Source: Neisseria sicca 4320 (GTDB lineage Bacteria; Pseudomonadota; Gammaproteobacteria; Burkholderiales; Neisseriaceae). Taken from it: a stretch of 62,281 bases of DNA. Shown here one piece after another: positions 1 through 10,012 of this stretch. Numbering within the stretch: the first letter of the stretch is position 1; the number at the start of each line of letters is the position of its first letter. The position numbers and the translations under genes are program-made. Location: contig NZ_AEPF01000056.1 in assembly GCF_000193735.1 (NCBI RefSeq), forward strand, positions 1-62,281, written 5' to 3'. Below the pieces are notes generated by a model that was not told the origin of the DNA, did not search any database, and saw only the letters and a list, made by a program, of their open reading frames with translations.

Positions 1-3000
1 AAACCGGAAATCAAACCGGCGGTACCGTCGATCACGAGCGGTTTGTTGCCTTTGCCTGCTTTGCCGACGGTAATCTTGTCGGCCAGCGAGAAGCCGATGC
101 CGTTTTCGTCGGCGCGGGTCAGGATGTTGCCGTCGCCTTTGACGCTCAGGCTGTCACCCAGTTTCTTCGCACCGGTCGTGCCGTTGTCGGCGGCAAAGGT
201 CAGACCTTTGTTGTCCACCGCGTCTTTCGCCGCTACGCCTTTGGCGATGTCGGCTTTGGCTTCGTCAGTCAGATCCAAAGCGTAATCGGTGACACCGTCG
301 GCGTCTTTCGCACCTTCGCTGACTTTAACCGCACCATTAGCCGCTTGGCTGAGGGTGGTCTTGTCGGCGTTGACGGTGTACTCGGTGTTGTTGCCGTCCA
401 CTTTTTCGCTGACGGTCACGTTCTTACCGGCTGCGACGGTAGTGGTTTTTTCGGTTGCGGCGAGTTGTTCGTTCAACTGGGCAACGTTGACGGCGTCGGT
501 GGCTGCCGTACCTTTGGCTACGTTGGCAATCTTGTTGCCGCCGTTGTTCAGACCGGCATTGGTCAAAGACACTTGGCTTGGCGAACCGTCCGCACCGATC
601 TTCAGACCTTCTCCGCTCAGTACGCTGTTGCCGGAGATGAAGCTGTCGGCGAGTACGGTAGTAGCAGAAACCGTACCGAATTCGACGTCGTCTGAAGTCT
701 CAATCGTCAGCTCTTTACCGCTGCGTTTCACTCGGATGTTCTTACCTTGTTTCACGGTCACGGTGTCGCCTGAAGCGATGTTTTCACTGTCGCTGTCGGC
801 TTCGTCGTTGGCTTTCAGGTTCCAGCCTTTACCTACGGTCTCTTTCACTGCGGCAATCGCGTCGTGAACGTTGTCTTTGCCTGTACCGCCGATGTCGTTA
901 GTGGCTACGTTGCCTTTGTCGTTGGCCGCGTTACCACCAAGGAGTTTCGCCAGGTTGGCTTGAGTTTCGTTCAACTGTTCTTCAGTTGCAGCTTGACCTT
1001 TGGTAGCGAAGCCCGCACCACCCAACGCTTGGTTGGTCAGTCCGCTGACAATACCTTCTTTACCGTCAATCACTACCGGTTTGCCGCCGTTCGCTGCGTC
1101 TTTGCCGATGGTAACTTTCTCAGCCAGACTAAAGTCGATCGCTTTACCTGTACCGCTTGTAGTAACGATGTTCTTGTCTTTGCTTGTGTACTTGACAGTA
1201 TCACCCAAGTTCACTTTTTCAGACGACCCGTTGTCCGCAACAATGTTCAGACCTTTGCCGACTTCTTCGCCCACTTTATCCAAAGCGTCTTGAACGGTAC
1301 CTACGGCATCATGTTTCGTACCGTCTGCTTTGGTTACAGTAAAGACAGGAGCTTCAATCGCGCCGGTAGTCGGGTTAATGCTGGTATTCAACGCTTTGGC
1401 AATCGGGTTCAGCTGGCTGACGTTAACCGCATCAGTGTCTGCCGCACCTTTGGCTACGTTGGTAATCTTGTTACCGCCGTTGTTCAGACCGGTAGTGGTC
1501 AGAGACACTTGGTTCGGAGAACTGTCTGCACCGATCTTCAGACCGTCGGTAGTCAATACGCTGTTGCCTGCGATGACAGTTTCTGCAATCGCAGTAGTAG
1601 CATTGACAGTATTGAACTCAACGTCTTCCGCAGTCGTTACGGTGATGTTCTTACCGTTGCGGGTCACTTTGATGTTTTTACCTTCTTTAATGGCTACTTC
1701 ATCATCAGGACTGATTTTTTCAGACGACGTTTCTTCGTTGACTTTCAGCTTCCAACCTTTCTCGGCAGTCTCTTTCACTGACTTGATCGCCTCGTGAATG
1801 TTGCCTTTGCCTGTGTCGCCAATGTTGGCAGTGGTTACGTTGCCGTTGTTGTTCTCAGCTTCTCCGCCCAAGATGGTTTTCAGGTTCACTTGGGTTGCGT
1901 CCAACTGGGCTTCGGTCGCGGCTTTGTTCGAAGTCGCAAAGTCTGTGCCGCCCAATGTGGTGTTGGTCAGTCCGCTCACTGTACCGGTCGTACCGTCAAT
2001 CACAACCGGTTTTTGACCTGCTTTGCCAACGGTAATCTTGTCAGCCAAGCTGAAGTCTATTTCGTTACTGCCTACAGTCGTTACGATATTTTTATCTTTG
2101 CTCGTGTAGGTTACGGTTTCGCCCAGGTTGATTTTGTCCGCATTGCCGTTGTCCGCTGCAATGTTCAGACCTTTGCCGACTTCTTCGCCTACTTTGTTCA
2201 ATGCGTCTTGAACGGTGCCTACGGCTTCATGTTTCGTACCGTCCGCTTTGGTTACGGTAAAGGCAGGTGCTGCAACATCTCCGGTTACCGGATCAATGCT
2301 GGTATTCAACGCTTTGGCAATCGGGCTCAGCTGGCTTACGTTCACTCCGTCGGTGGCATCCGTACCTTTGGCTACTTTGGCAATCTTGTTGCCGCCGTTG
2401 TTCAGACCGGCAGTAGTCAGTGACACTTGGTTCGGAGAACTGTCATCACCAATCTTCAGACCATCGGTCGTCAGTACGCTGTCGCCCGCGGTAACTTTAG
2501 GCGTAGTCAGTCCGGCAGCGGTCAATTCGCTGTCGCCTGCCTTCAAAGTCTCGGCAGTTACACTGTTCAACGTAACGTCGTCTTTCAGCTTGACTTTAAT
2601 GCCGTCTGTACCCGCTTCGGTAACCACATTTTTGTTGTCGCCTTTAATTGCCAGCGTTTCGTCCAGTTTTTTGGTTACAGGAGAGCCGCTGTTGCCACTG
2701 AAGGTAATACCTTTGGTGTCAACAATCTCTTTTGCATCCACGCCTTTTTGAATCTCGGCTTTTGCGGCGTCTGTAAGGTCAAGTTCGTAGTTGGTAGTTT
2801 TGGTTTGGTTGGCGTTTGCTTTTTCAGACGACTCCAACTTCAATTTACCGCCATCTTTCACGCTGACGGTTGTATTGTCAGCATGAACGGTGTAGGTCGT
2901 TTTATTACCTGCTTCCACAGCAGTAACATGGGTATTGTCGCCCTTTTCGACCACGCTGGTTTTTTCGCTGTTGGCAACAGCCTCATTGATGGCTTGTGCA

Positions 3001-6000
3001 ACATCGGCAGCCGTGGCGAAAGCATCGCCCGCCTTTCCAGCATTAACCGTACCGTCCGTACCTGCTGTCAATGTAGATTTATTGACATTGAACGCAACGG
3101 CGCCCCCTTTGTTTTCGGCGGTCGTACCTGTGCCATTAACGAAGTTCAGCTTGGAATCAGCTTGATTCAACGTTTTAGCATCTTCGCCGTTAACTTGTAC
3201 GCCGATGTTTTGCAATGCGCTGTCGGCTTTTGTCAAAGAGGCTTTGGTTTTGTCTGACAAATCCAAATTGTAGGTAGTGACATTGGTGGTTGTATTTTCA
3301 GACGACGTCAGTTTCAAACCGTTGTCTGCGCCTTCCGCAGAGACAGCCGCACCTTTGGCATTGACGGTGTAAACCGCATGCCCGTCAGTCAGGCTATCGG
3401 TTTTAGTAACACTGACGACGTTTGTACCTTTTTGAACCTCGGTTTTCGCGGCTTTAACTTGTTTGTAGCTTGCTGCGTCGGTATCTACTGCACCGTCGGC
3501 AATGTTGGTAACTTTATTACCGCCGTTGGAGAGTCCGTCAGCAGTCAGTCTCACTGGGTTGCTGCCGGAGCCAATGGTTACGCCGGAGCCGTTAACGGTC
3601 GTACCTCCAGTAGTAACGCCATCGCTGAAGGCTGCGGAAGTCAGGCCGGTCAATTCTTTTGCCAGTTTGACGTTCAATGTGCCGCTGTTTTTGTCCGCAA
3701 CGACGCCGATATTGTTTTCAGACAATTTATCCGCATTGTTTTGTCCGCCTTTAACGGCTACGGTGCTGCCTAACAAGCGGTCGATTTTTTCACCTGAATC
3801 ACCTTCGAAATATAACGGCGTACGTACAGCATTGCTCAAAGCGGTAAGCGCACTACCCACATTGTTGTAATTAGCTACGCTTGCTTTTGAAGGGTCGCCT
3901 GAAATGACGCTGTAAGTCGGCGCAGTAATCGTGCCGTCGGGATTCACTTTAGTACCGATGGCTTCAGCAATTTTGTTCAATTGGGAAACATTGACCGCAT
4001 CATTGGCTTTAGCACCGTCCTTCACATTGCCGACTGTGGTCGGAGTAGTGGTTTGCGGATCGGTCGGGTTTAATGCGGCAATGGTTACATCGCCTGTGTA
4101 TGTTGTATCGTCATCCAAATGTTTGAACGATACGATTTTTTGGCTTGTAACAGGGTCTCTGGTAACCTCGCGCTTCAGCAATCTGCCATCTTTATCAATA
4201 TAAGAGAACGGCGCATCATTATTGACAGTCGTCAGCGTGCTGACGCGCAGGTTTGCCATTGCTTCTTGCAATTGCTCCAGATTGACCGCGTCGCCGGCAG
4301 TATCACCTTTGGCAACATTGGTAATCTTGTTGCCGCTCATATCCAATCCACCCTTAGCGGTAACTTTGCCCGCGAATTCCGGATTATCGACGGTATTGAT
4401 GCTGACGGTTGCACCGTTTTGACGCAGGGAGATATTTTTGCCCGCTTCCAGCGTAATGGTCGAACCGCTGGTAATGTTTTGAAGCGAGTCATCTTGTACC
4501 GTACCGTTGGTATTAGCAGTTTTCGCTGTTGTCAGCTTGAACGGTTTGTACGCATTAGTATTCAGCTCACGGATAGCCGCATCGATGGTATTTTGACCTG
4601 TACCGCCGATGTTGCTCATTGTAAAGCTGCCATCTTCGCCGACTGCAGCATCACCACCCAATACATTTTTAACAGTTTTGGCAGTATTGCCCAAAACGTT
4701 TTGTACCGCGTACAGCTGGCTGCCGTTGATGGCATCGGTAGAAGTATTAGAGATTTCACCCGGAGCAACGTTTTTCAGTTGACGTTCGTAGCCTGCCGTA
4801 CCGAAAGACACTTGGTCGCCCGGATTAATATTGTTGCCGCCTGCAAAACCTGAGTATTTCAGATTGTTGACAGTAGCTTCGTTGACTTTGGTTGCATCGG
4901 TTGCAGTCGTACTGCCCGCACCGATTGCCACAGAGTTACCTTTAGTAGCTTTCGCGCCCATACCGAATGCAGCAGAGGCAACGCCTTCGGCACGTGTACC
5001 CGTACCAAAGGCGGTAGACAATTCGCCTGTTGCCTTTGATTTAGTACCAATCGCTACCGCAGCTTCGCCTGAGGTCGTCTGTTCAGTAGCATTTTGACCG
5101 GTTATCATCACATCGCCGGTATAGTCTTGATAAACCTCTTTAACCGTTTTACCCGTACCGGCTACAGTTTTCACCGCAACGTTCTCCCAGTCGTCCGCAC
5201 CGATGGCAATAGAAGAATTGCCTTGTGCTTTTACATTGTTACCAATGGCAGTGGATTGATCACCCCATGCATTGGCATATGAACCGATAGCAACGGTTTG
5301 ATTGTAATCTTGTCCGGATGCGGACATTGCAGGATTGGTTGCAGAAGCGTTATAGCCGATAACGACAGAGCGCGAGTTATTGGATTGAGCCTGATCACCG
5401 ATAACAACGGCTCTATATTTCAAAGCCTGTGCGTTATTACCGATAGCAATTGCCGTAGATTCAGCCGCATGGCTGGACGTACCAATGGCGATGCTATTAC
5501 TATAATCGGCGTTTGCACCATTACCTAAAGCGATAGCGTTTTCCAAACGTGTATGGCTGTTCAAACCAAGCGCCAACGAAGCCGCGCCGTCTGCATTGGC
5601 AGCACGTCCTAACGCAACAGAATCTTCCTTCCAAGCATTATTGCCCGAGCCGATAGCGATAGCAAATCTTTGATCAGCCTTCGTAGCGGCACCGAATGCA
5701 ATGGTGTCAGCACCATTAGCAACAGCCCCTTTACCGATTGCCATTGCCCGATTTTGCACAGCATCGGCACTAGTACCGATAGCAACAGTATCTTCTCCTT
5801 TTGCTTTGCTTTCATTACCTACCGAAACAGCATTCAAATTCAGAGCTTGTGCTTGTCGACCCACAGCCACAGAGCCTATTGCTTGAGCATTGGCATTGAA
5901 ACCGAACGCTGACGCACCTGCTTTTGTAGCTTTGGCATATGGACCAACGGCAGTAGTAGAATCATCAGTAGCTCTTGAGCCGTCACCCACAGCCACGCTG

Positions 6001-8261
6001 GATTTACCTGATGACTCAGTATCCTGACCACCTGCAAACGAGTTTTGACCATAGGCATTTGCTTTCTGACCGATGGCGGTTGCATTCTTGCCGCTTGCTT
6101 TACTTAGAGCACCAACGGCGACCGAGCCTTCACCCGTAGTCTCGCCATTAATAGTGGAATTAGAGCCTGCGGCCGCCTCAACAGTAGCCTTATTACCAAT
6201 TACAACCGCATTACTTGCAGCCGCTTTGGCCTCAGGGCCAGCGGCAATCGCGTTTTCGCCTGTCGCGCCGTCGTTGTTGTAGTTGGCTTTAGTTTGATCT
6301 TCGTTTTTGACGCTGTAAAAATGGGTTTGCGACGTACCGGTCAGCTTACCGTCAACAACCTTGATGGTTTTGTCGTCCACCTTAACGTCGTATTTGACTT
6401 TAGTATTACCATCTGCTTCGGTATCAACGGTAACGGTAGTCGCATTGCCGTCGGCAAATTGCACGCTTTCGCCGGGCGTAACAATGCCCTTCGCCGCGCC
6501 TGCATTATCTTTGACGGTAAAGCCTTGGTTGACGTAAGTATTGAGATTGGTCAGCGCATCAGCGACGCTCCGAGCAGGAGTTGCATTGAAGTTAGCTGTA
6601 CCATTACCTGCCATATTCGGCGTAGCACTGCCTTTGAGCACGTTATAAGACGGTAACGTTACCGTACCTTGACGGTTTGTAGGATCAGTACTCACAGTCG
6701 CGCCGCCGCCCAATGCATCGGCAACCGCTTTGGCGATATTGCCCGAACCAGCATGAAGCGCGTAAAGCTGGCTGCCGTTAATCGCGTCGGTGGAAGTTGC
6801 AGTGATTGCACCTGGGGCAACATTTTTAAGCTGGCGTTCGTAGCCTGCCGTACCAAAAGAAACCTGTGACCCATGCGTCAAGTTGTTCGTACCCGCGAAA
6901 CCACCATAGGTAATACCATTGACAGTTGCAGTAGTTATCTTTTCCGCATTAATGGTTGTGGTCGAGCCCGCACCGATGGCAACGGATTTATCTTGAGTAG
7001 CAGATGCGCCCACACCGAATGCTGATGCACCCAAACCGCTAGCTGTCGTTCCCGGACCAAAAGCCGTTGACAATGAACCGCTCGCAACTGCCCTAACACC
7101 GACCGCAACTGCCGCCGTAGCCGCTTCCGTACCTTTATAACCCCCGGCCATATCAGAGCCAGTCAATTTTTTGTACTGTGTATTGACGCTTTCTTTTGCA
7201 ATATCCCAGTCATCACCGCCGATGGCGATAGACGAGTCCCCTACCGCACGGGTATTGTTACCAATGGAGGTTGATTGCTGACCCGAAGCAGTGGCATCCG
7301 GACCTATGGCAACCGCTTGATTCCTCCCTGTCGCCTTAGCTCCCGTACCGATGGCAATACCTTGTCTGGAGGTTGCTTTAATTTCTCCATAAAGAGGATC
7401 ATCACTACCAATAACGATAGAAGCCTCTCCCGTTGCCTGTGTATTTTTACCGATAGCAATCGATTTAAGAATTGATGCATTTGCGTTCGTTCCAAAAGCA
7501 ACCGCATCTATGCCCGTAGCCTTCGCATTCGTACCGAAAGCAAGCGTATCATCCCTCGTAGCCATCGCACGTCGACCAATGGCGGTACTGCGAGTCCCTG
7601 AAGCCAAAGTCGCGCCACTGCCGTCATTCAATTCTGTATTTTTATCTCGCCCAAAGCGGTCACTACCGCCAATAGCAACCGCGAATTGGCCTGTGGCCTG
7701 TGTCCAACTACCAATGGCTGTTGCACCCCTTGCCTTCGCCTCGGCACGACCACCCAAAGCAGTAGTCCATTGATCTGATGCAACAGTATCCGCACCAACA
7801 GCGGTTGCCTTAGCTGCGTTTGAATTTGAACCTGTACCAATTGCAATCGCATTATTACCATCAGCATATGTAGCTGTAGTTGGATCACTACCACCAATTG
7901 CAATAGCACCCGTGTTTAAACCATTAGGCGGCGCAGCCCTTGTTCCTGCACGCGCATAGGCACCAACTGCAACAGCGCCTGTACCATTAGCATGAGCGCC
8001 ATTGACAGCAGTTTCACCACCTCCACCATTTGCAACCGCAGCGGTAGGCGCAACCACTGCCCAAGCTCCTTCGGAAAATCCCAATAATGCCGCGCTCAAC
8101 GCCGTCAGCCTGAATAAGGTTTTCAGACGACCTTCCTCTAAGGCGCGCACATCCCCTTCAGCACATTCGCTGCTTGATTTGACACGTCCCTTCGCCAATT
8201 CGGAGGTAACGACGAAAGAGCCGATGGTACGGTTCCATACAACTTTGAAAATCTTATTCAT
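1..8261 (-). CDS. Giant trimeric autotransporter adhesin (YadA/Hia family), C-terminus outside window
   Basis: Reading on the minus strand from ATG at 8261, the frame stays open to the window edge, giving about 2,753 residues with no stop. Residues 1-67 form an extended signal peptide (ESPR) starting MNKIFKVVWNRTIGSF and ending near GFSEGAWA. Residues about 80-430 and 665-1060 are two YadA-type heads built of repeated AIG-x-x-A-x-A motifs. Each is followed by a neck with NVAPG and STDAINGSQLYA (around residues 470-500 and 1150-1180). The rest is stalk, ending in tandem modules of about 310 residues. The membrane-anchor barrel is not in view. Family members form surface homotrimers that bind host cells or matrix. 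A purine-rich AGAGAG lies upstream of the start. Long valine/serine-rich frames on the opposite strand are antisense shadows. Confidence 0.95.
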   Translation of the reverse strand, partial: MNKIFKVVWNRTIGSFVVTSELAKGRVKSSSECAEGDVRALEEGRLKTLFRLTALSAALLGFSEGAWAVVAPTAAVANGGGGETAVNGAHANGTGAVAVGAYARAGTRAAPPNGLNTGAIAIGGSDPTTATYADGNNAIAIGTGSNSNAAKATAVGADTVASDQWTTALGGRAEAKARGATAIGSWTQATGQFAVAIGGSDRFGRDKNTELNDGSGATLASGTRSTAIGRRAMATRDDTLAFGTNAKATGIDAVAFGTNANASILKSIAIGKNTQATGEASIVIGSDDPLYGEIKATSRQGIAIGTGAKATGRNQAVAIGPDATASGQQSTSIGNNTRAVGDSSIAIGGDDWDIAKESVNTQYKKLTGSDMAGGYKGTEAATAAVAVGVRAVASGSLSTAFGPGTTASGLGASAFGVGASATQDKSVAIGAGSTTTINAEKITTATVNGITYGGFAGTNNLTHGSQVSFGTAGYERQLKNVAPGAITATSTDAINGSQLYALHAGSGNIAKAVADALGGGATVSTDPTNRQGTVTLPSYNVLKGSATPNMAGNGTANFNATPARSVADALTNLNTYVNQGFTVKDNAGAAKGIVTPGESVQFADGNATTVTVDTEADGNTKVKYDVKVDDKTIKVVDGKLTGTSQTHFYSVKNEDQTKANYNNDGATGENAIAAGPEAKAAASNAVVIGNKATVEAAAGSNSTINGETTGEGSVAVGALSKASGKNATAIGQKANAYGQNSFAGGQDTESSGKSSVAVGDGSRATDDSTTAVGPYAKATKAGASAFGFNANAQAIGSVAVGRQAQALNLNAVSVGNESKAKGEDTVAIGTSADAVQNRAMAIGKGAVANGADTIAFGAATKADQRFAIAIGSGNNAWKEDSVALGRAANADGAASLALGLNSHTRLENAIALGNGANADYSNSIAIGTSSHAAESTAIAIGNNAQALKYRAVVIGDQAQSNNSRSVVIGYNASATNPAMSASGQDYNQTVAIGSYANAWGDQSTAIGNNVKAQGNSSIAIGADDWENVAVKTVAGTGKTVKEVYQDYTGDVMITGQNATEQTTSGEAAVAIGTKSKATGELSTAFGTGTRAEGVASAAFGMGAKATKGNSVAIGAGSTTATDATKVNEATVNNLKYSGFAGGNNINPGDQVSFGTAGYERQLKNVAPGEISNTSTDAINGSQLYAVQNVLGNTAKTVKNVLGGDAAVGEDGSFTMSNIGGTGQNTIDAAIRELNTNAYKPFKLTTAKTANTNGTVQDDSLQNITSGSTITLEAGKNISLRQNGATVSINTVDNPEFAGKVTAKGGLDMSGNKITNVAKGDTAGDAVNLEQLQEAMANLRVSTLTTVNNDAPFSYIDKDGRLLKREVTRDPVTSQKIVSFKHLDDDTTYTGDVTIAALNPTDPQTTTPTTVGNVKDGAKANDAVNVSQLNKIAEAIGTKVNPDGTITAPTYSVISGDPSKASVANYNNVGSALTALSNAVRTPLYFEGDSGEKIDRLLGSTVAVKGGQNNADKLSENNIGVVADKNSGTLNVKLAKELTGLTSAAFSDGVTTGGTTVNGSGVTIGSGSNPVRLTADGLSNGGNKVTNIADGAVDTDAASYKQVKAAKTEVQKGTNVVSVTKTDSLTDGHAVYTVNAKGAAVSAEGADNGLKLTSSENTTTNVTTYNLDLSDKTKASLTKADSALQNIGVQVNGEDAKTLNQADSKLNFVNGTGTTAENKGGAVAFNVNKSTLTAGTDGTVNAGKAGDAFATAADVAQAINEAVANSEKTSVVEKGDNTHVTAVEAGNKTTYTVHADNTTVSVKDGGKLKLESSEKANANQTKTTNYELDLTDAAKAEIQKGVDAKEIVDTKGITFSGNSGSPVTKKLDETLAIKGDNKNVVTEAGTDGIKVKLKDDVTLNSVTAETLKAGDSELTAAGLTTPKVTAGDSVLTTDGLKIGDDSSPNQVSLTTAGLNNGGNKIAKVAKGTDATDGVNVSQLSPIAKALNTSIDPVTGDVAAPAFTVTKADGTKHEAVGTVQDALNKVGEEVGKGLNIAADNGNADKINLGETVTYTSKDKNIVTTVGSNEIDFSLADKITVGKAGQKPVVIDGTTGTVSGLTNTTLGGTDFATSNKAATEAQLDATQVNLKTILGGEAENNNGNVTTANIGDTGKGNIHEAIKSVKETAEKGWKLKVNEETSSEKISPDDEVAIKEGKNIKVTRNGKNITVTTAEDVEFNTVNATTAIAETVIAGNSVLTTDGLKIGADSSPNQVSLTTTGLNNGGNKITNVAKGAADTDAVNVSQLNPIAKALNTSINPTTGAIEAPVFTVTKADGTKHDAVGTVQDALDKVGEEVGKGLNIVADNGSSEKVNLGDTVKYTSKDKNIVTTSGTGKAIDFSLAEKVTIGKDAANGGKPVVIDGKEGIVSGLTNQALGGAGFATKGQAATEEQLNETQANLAKLLGGNAANDKGNVATNDIGGTGKDNVHDAIAAVKETVGKGWNLKANDEADSDSENIASGDTVTVKQGKNIRVKRSGKELTIETSDDVEFGTVSATTVLADSFISGNSVLSGEGLKIGADGSPSQVSLTNAGLNNGGNKIANVAKGTAATDAVNVAQLNEQLAATEKTTTVAAGKNVTVSEKVDGNNTEYTVNADKTTLSQAANGAVKVSEGAKDADGVTDYALDLTDEAKADIAKGVAAKDAVDNKGLTFAADNGTTGAKKLGDSLSVKGDGNILTRADENGIGFSLADKITVGKAGKGNKPLVIDGTAGLISG
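550..2490 (-). repeat. Tandem stalk modules of about 0.92-0.94 kb in the adhesin
   Basis: The segment encoding GLKIG(A/D)D-x-SPxQVSLT recurs with its anchor at 595, 1531 and 2449, giving periods of 936 and 918 bp (312 and 306 codons). The flanking text also repeats: GLNNGGNKI, SQLxPIAKALNTS, GTVQDALxKVGEEVGKGLN and GxTGKxNxHxAI. Divergence between copies suggests old duplications, but the length is well suited to recombinational copy-number change. Confidence 0.85.
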
Positions 8262-8920
8262 AACAATCTCTCTGGGTTGGATTTATTAAAAATATCGGAT
8301 TGAATTCAGGCATATATAATCAAAACAAGACGTACTCCCCGCACTGCCCCGCCGCCGGATCTTTTTCTTCAGGCACACGCGGATTTTATGAGACAGGCAT
8401 TCATTTATTTTGTTTATATATTATTAAAAATCAACTTTCCTGACGTTAATTGTCACTTAAATACATTTTTTAGAACATTTCTATATCGGTAAAAATAGTA
8501 TATAAGCTTCATTAAATTACCGCTTATATAAAATAAGCCCCGATAATCTCTAAAATTTTTTTATTTTTTGACGTATATTTACATATCAAATTGGAACTAT
8601 ACATGTCATACTGCAATTTTTATGCCAAACTCTCATATTGAATTTATTGCTATGTCGTTTTATAAAATATTTATACTTGAATGAATATGATGATAAATCC
8701 AAGATGCCGTTGCAACGGTATTGATTTGTAGAATTAATCCTTCACCCTGTGCTTATCACCTTCTATCGCAAGAAACTGAATTGATGACATGAACGTGCGC
8801 CAAACTTGGGAGAACATCACTTTGCTGCCGCCATGACTCACGACAACTGCATTTGTGTGCAAGCCTCACGTTACATTCCAATCTTTAAAACTCTTGACAG
8901 CAAACATGGGAACACAACGC

Positions 8921-8979
8921 AAAAAGGTCGTCTGAAAATGCGTGCATCGCAAACCCGATGCTTTTTCAGACGACCTTCT
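8921..8979. terminator. Uptake-sequence inverted repeat
   Basis: AAGGTCGTCTGAAAA at 8924-8938 faces its complement at 8962-8977 across a 23 bp loop. The T-rich flanks suit a bidirectional factor-independent terminator. Confidence 0.55.
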
Positions 8980-9131
8980 TAAAACAAACTGCTATAAACC
9001 GTAACGCGGACTTTGCCCGCGACAATACAACTTCCCTTCCACCATAAATTCCATCAACTGCACTCGCGGGCATAGCCCGCGCTACACTCCGGTCTTTCAA
9101 ACTCTTGATGGCAGAAACGGGAAAACAACGC

Positions 9132-9187
9132 AAAAAGGCCGTCTGAAATATCCATAGCGGGTTTCGCTACTTTTCAGACGACCTTTT
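9132..9187 (-). terminator. Uptake-sequence hairpin terminator
   Basis: AAAAAGGCCGTCTGAAA and TTTTCAGACGACCTTTT form the stem. The left arm has GGCC and the right arm the complement of GGTC, so two uptake dialects meet with one mismatch. It lies just past the stop of the minus-strand gene at 9226. Confidence 0.65.
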
Positions 9188-9225
9188 GAAGGTGGATTGC
9201 AATACAGCTATAAAATAAAAAAGAA

Positions 9226-9846
9226 TCAACGCCCCATTTCGCTCTGCATGGCGCGGATGCTTGCCTGCCTGTCGCTGACATCACGGGTCAGGCGGTTGAT
9301 TTTTGCCTGATCCCCCTGACGGCGGGCGGCGGCAAGTTGGGATTGGGCGCGCGCGAGTGCGGCCTGTTCGTTGCGGACTTCTTTTTGAAGGATTTGCTTA
9401 CGCGACATTTGGGGCTTCGCAGGTGCGGATACAACGGGCGCAGGAAGGATTTTCGCTTTGCGGTTCATCTCTGCGGCACGCGCTTTGGCGGCTTTGGTAT
9501 CCGGCTGGTTGCGCAGTCTCACATCCAGGCGGGGATTGGCGGCTTCTGCGGTGTTGGTTACGCTGCTTACTGCCGGACGCGGAAGGATTTTAATGTCGTC
9601 GATTTCGGGGGCTGCCTGACCGATGGCTTCTTTCAGGCTGACCGTTTCGGGAACGGCGCTGTCGGCTTCTTCGCTGCTGACGGTCGCGCTGCCGTCAACA
9701 TGGGACACGGTACATTCGGCACCGGTTTTCTGGTTGGTAAAGACAATGCCGTTTGCGGTTTTGCAGATATAGGTAACGGGATTTGCGGATACGGCTGAGC
9801 TGCTGAGGCAGAGCGCAGCCGCAAGGATATGGGGTATCGGTTTCAT
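9226..9846 (-). CDS. Secreted DUF4124-like protein with C-terminal coiled coil
   Basis: 206 residues. A Sec signal peptide covers residues 1-21 (LAAALCLSSSAVSA). It is followed by a short YxCKTANGIVFTNQ segment of the DUF4124 type with two cysteines (C28, C43). The middle is low complexity. Residues about 140-205 are Ala/Gln/Arg/Lys-rich (QILQKEVRNEQAALARAQSQ) and should form a coiled coil. DUF4124 proteins are small envelope proteins of unknown biochemical role, so no function is assigned. The gene stands alone, with a hairpin after its stop. Confidence 0.75.
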   Translation of the reverse strand: MKPIPHILAAALCLSSSAVSANPVTYICKTANGIVFTNQKTGAECTVSHVDGSATVSSEEADSAVPETVSLKEAIGQAAPEIDDIKILPRPAVSSVTNTAEAANPRLDVRLRNQPDTKAAKARAAEMNRKAKILPAPVVSAPAKPQMSRKQILQKEVRNEQAALARAQSQLAAARRQGDQAKINRLTRDVSDRQASIRAMQSEMGR

Positions 9847-9950
9847 GGCGGCCTGAAGGTTTTCGGTAAGCGGACATTATACTATGCTGCCGGTTAGAGA
9901 ATTTCAACTTATCTTTTAAGAATGTTAAATTCGACGGATTACGGAAAATC

Positions 9951-9987
9951 AAGGTCGTCTGAAATCCGTTTTTCAGACGACCTTTTC
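9951..9987 (-). terminator. Uptake-sequence hairpin terminator
   Basis: AAGGTCGTCTGAAA and TTTTTCAGACGACCTTTT pair around a short loop, just beyond the stop of the GIY-YIG gene on the minus strand. Confidence 0.7.
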
Positions 9988-10012
9988 CATATACGTGCGA
10001 GTAGCATTCACA

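Larger units (their letters stand above)
8877..9190. repeat. Imperfect direct repeat carrying uptake-sequence hairpins
   Basis: The text around 8877-8940 (ctttaaaactcttgacagca, then gggaacacaacgcaaaaagg, then GTCGTCTGAAAA) recurs around 9093-9150 with a few changes. The copies are separated by about 215 bp that include inverted gcggac-tttgcccgcg / cgcgggcatagcccgcgc motifs. Each copy ends in an inverted uptake-sequence pair. Confidence 0.65.
8262..9225. other. Intergenic region without a recognisable gene
   Basis: About 960 bp between the adhesin start and the end of the DUF4124-like gene. 8380-8720 is strongly A+T rich and should carry the adhesin promoter, but no convincing -35/-10 pair stands out. 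8877-9190 holds two related segments, each ending in an uptake-sequence hairpin. No open frame of useful length is visible. Confidence 0.6.

Noticed and set aside
550..2490. Regular spacing suggesting a CRISPR-like array
   Set aside because: The repeat units are about 920 bp, diverged and protein-coding; there are no short identical repeats with unique spacers.
43..4203. Long Val/Ser/Phe-rich plus-strand reading frames with starts
   Set aside because: They are antisense to the adhesin, have low-complexity composition created by its repeats, and show no domain or ribosome binding site.
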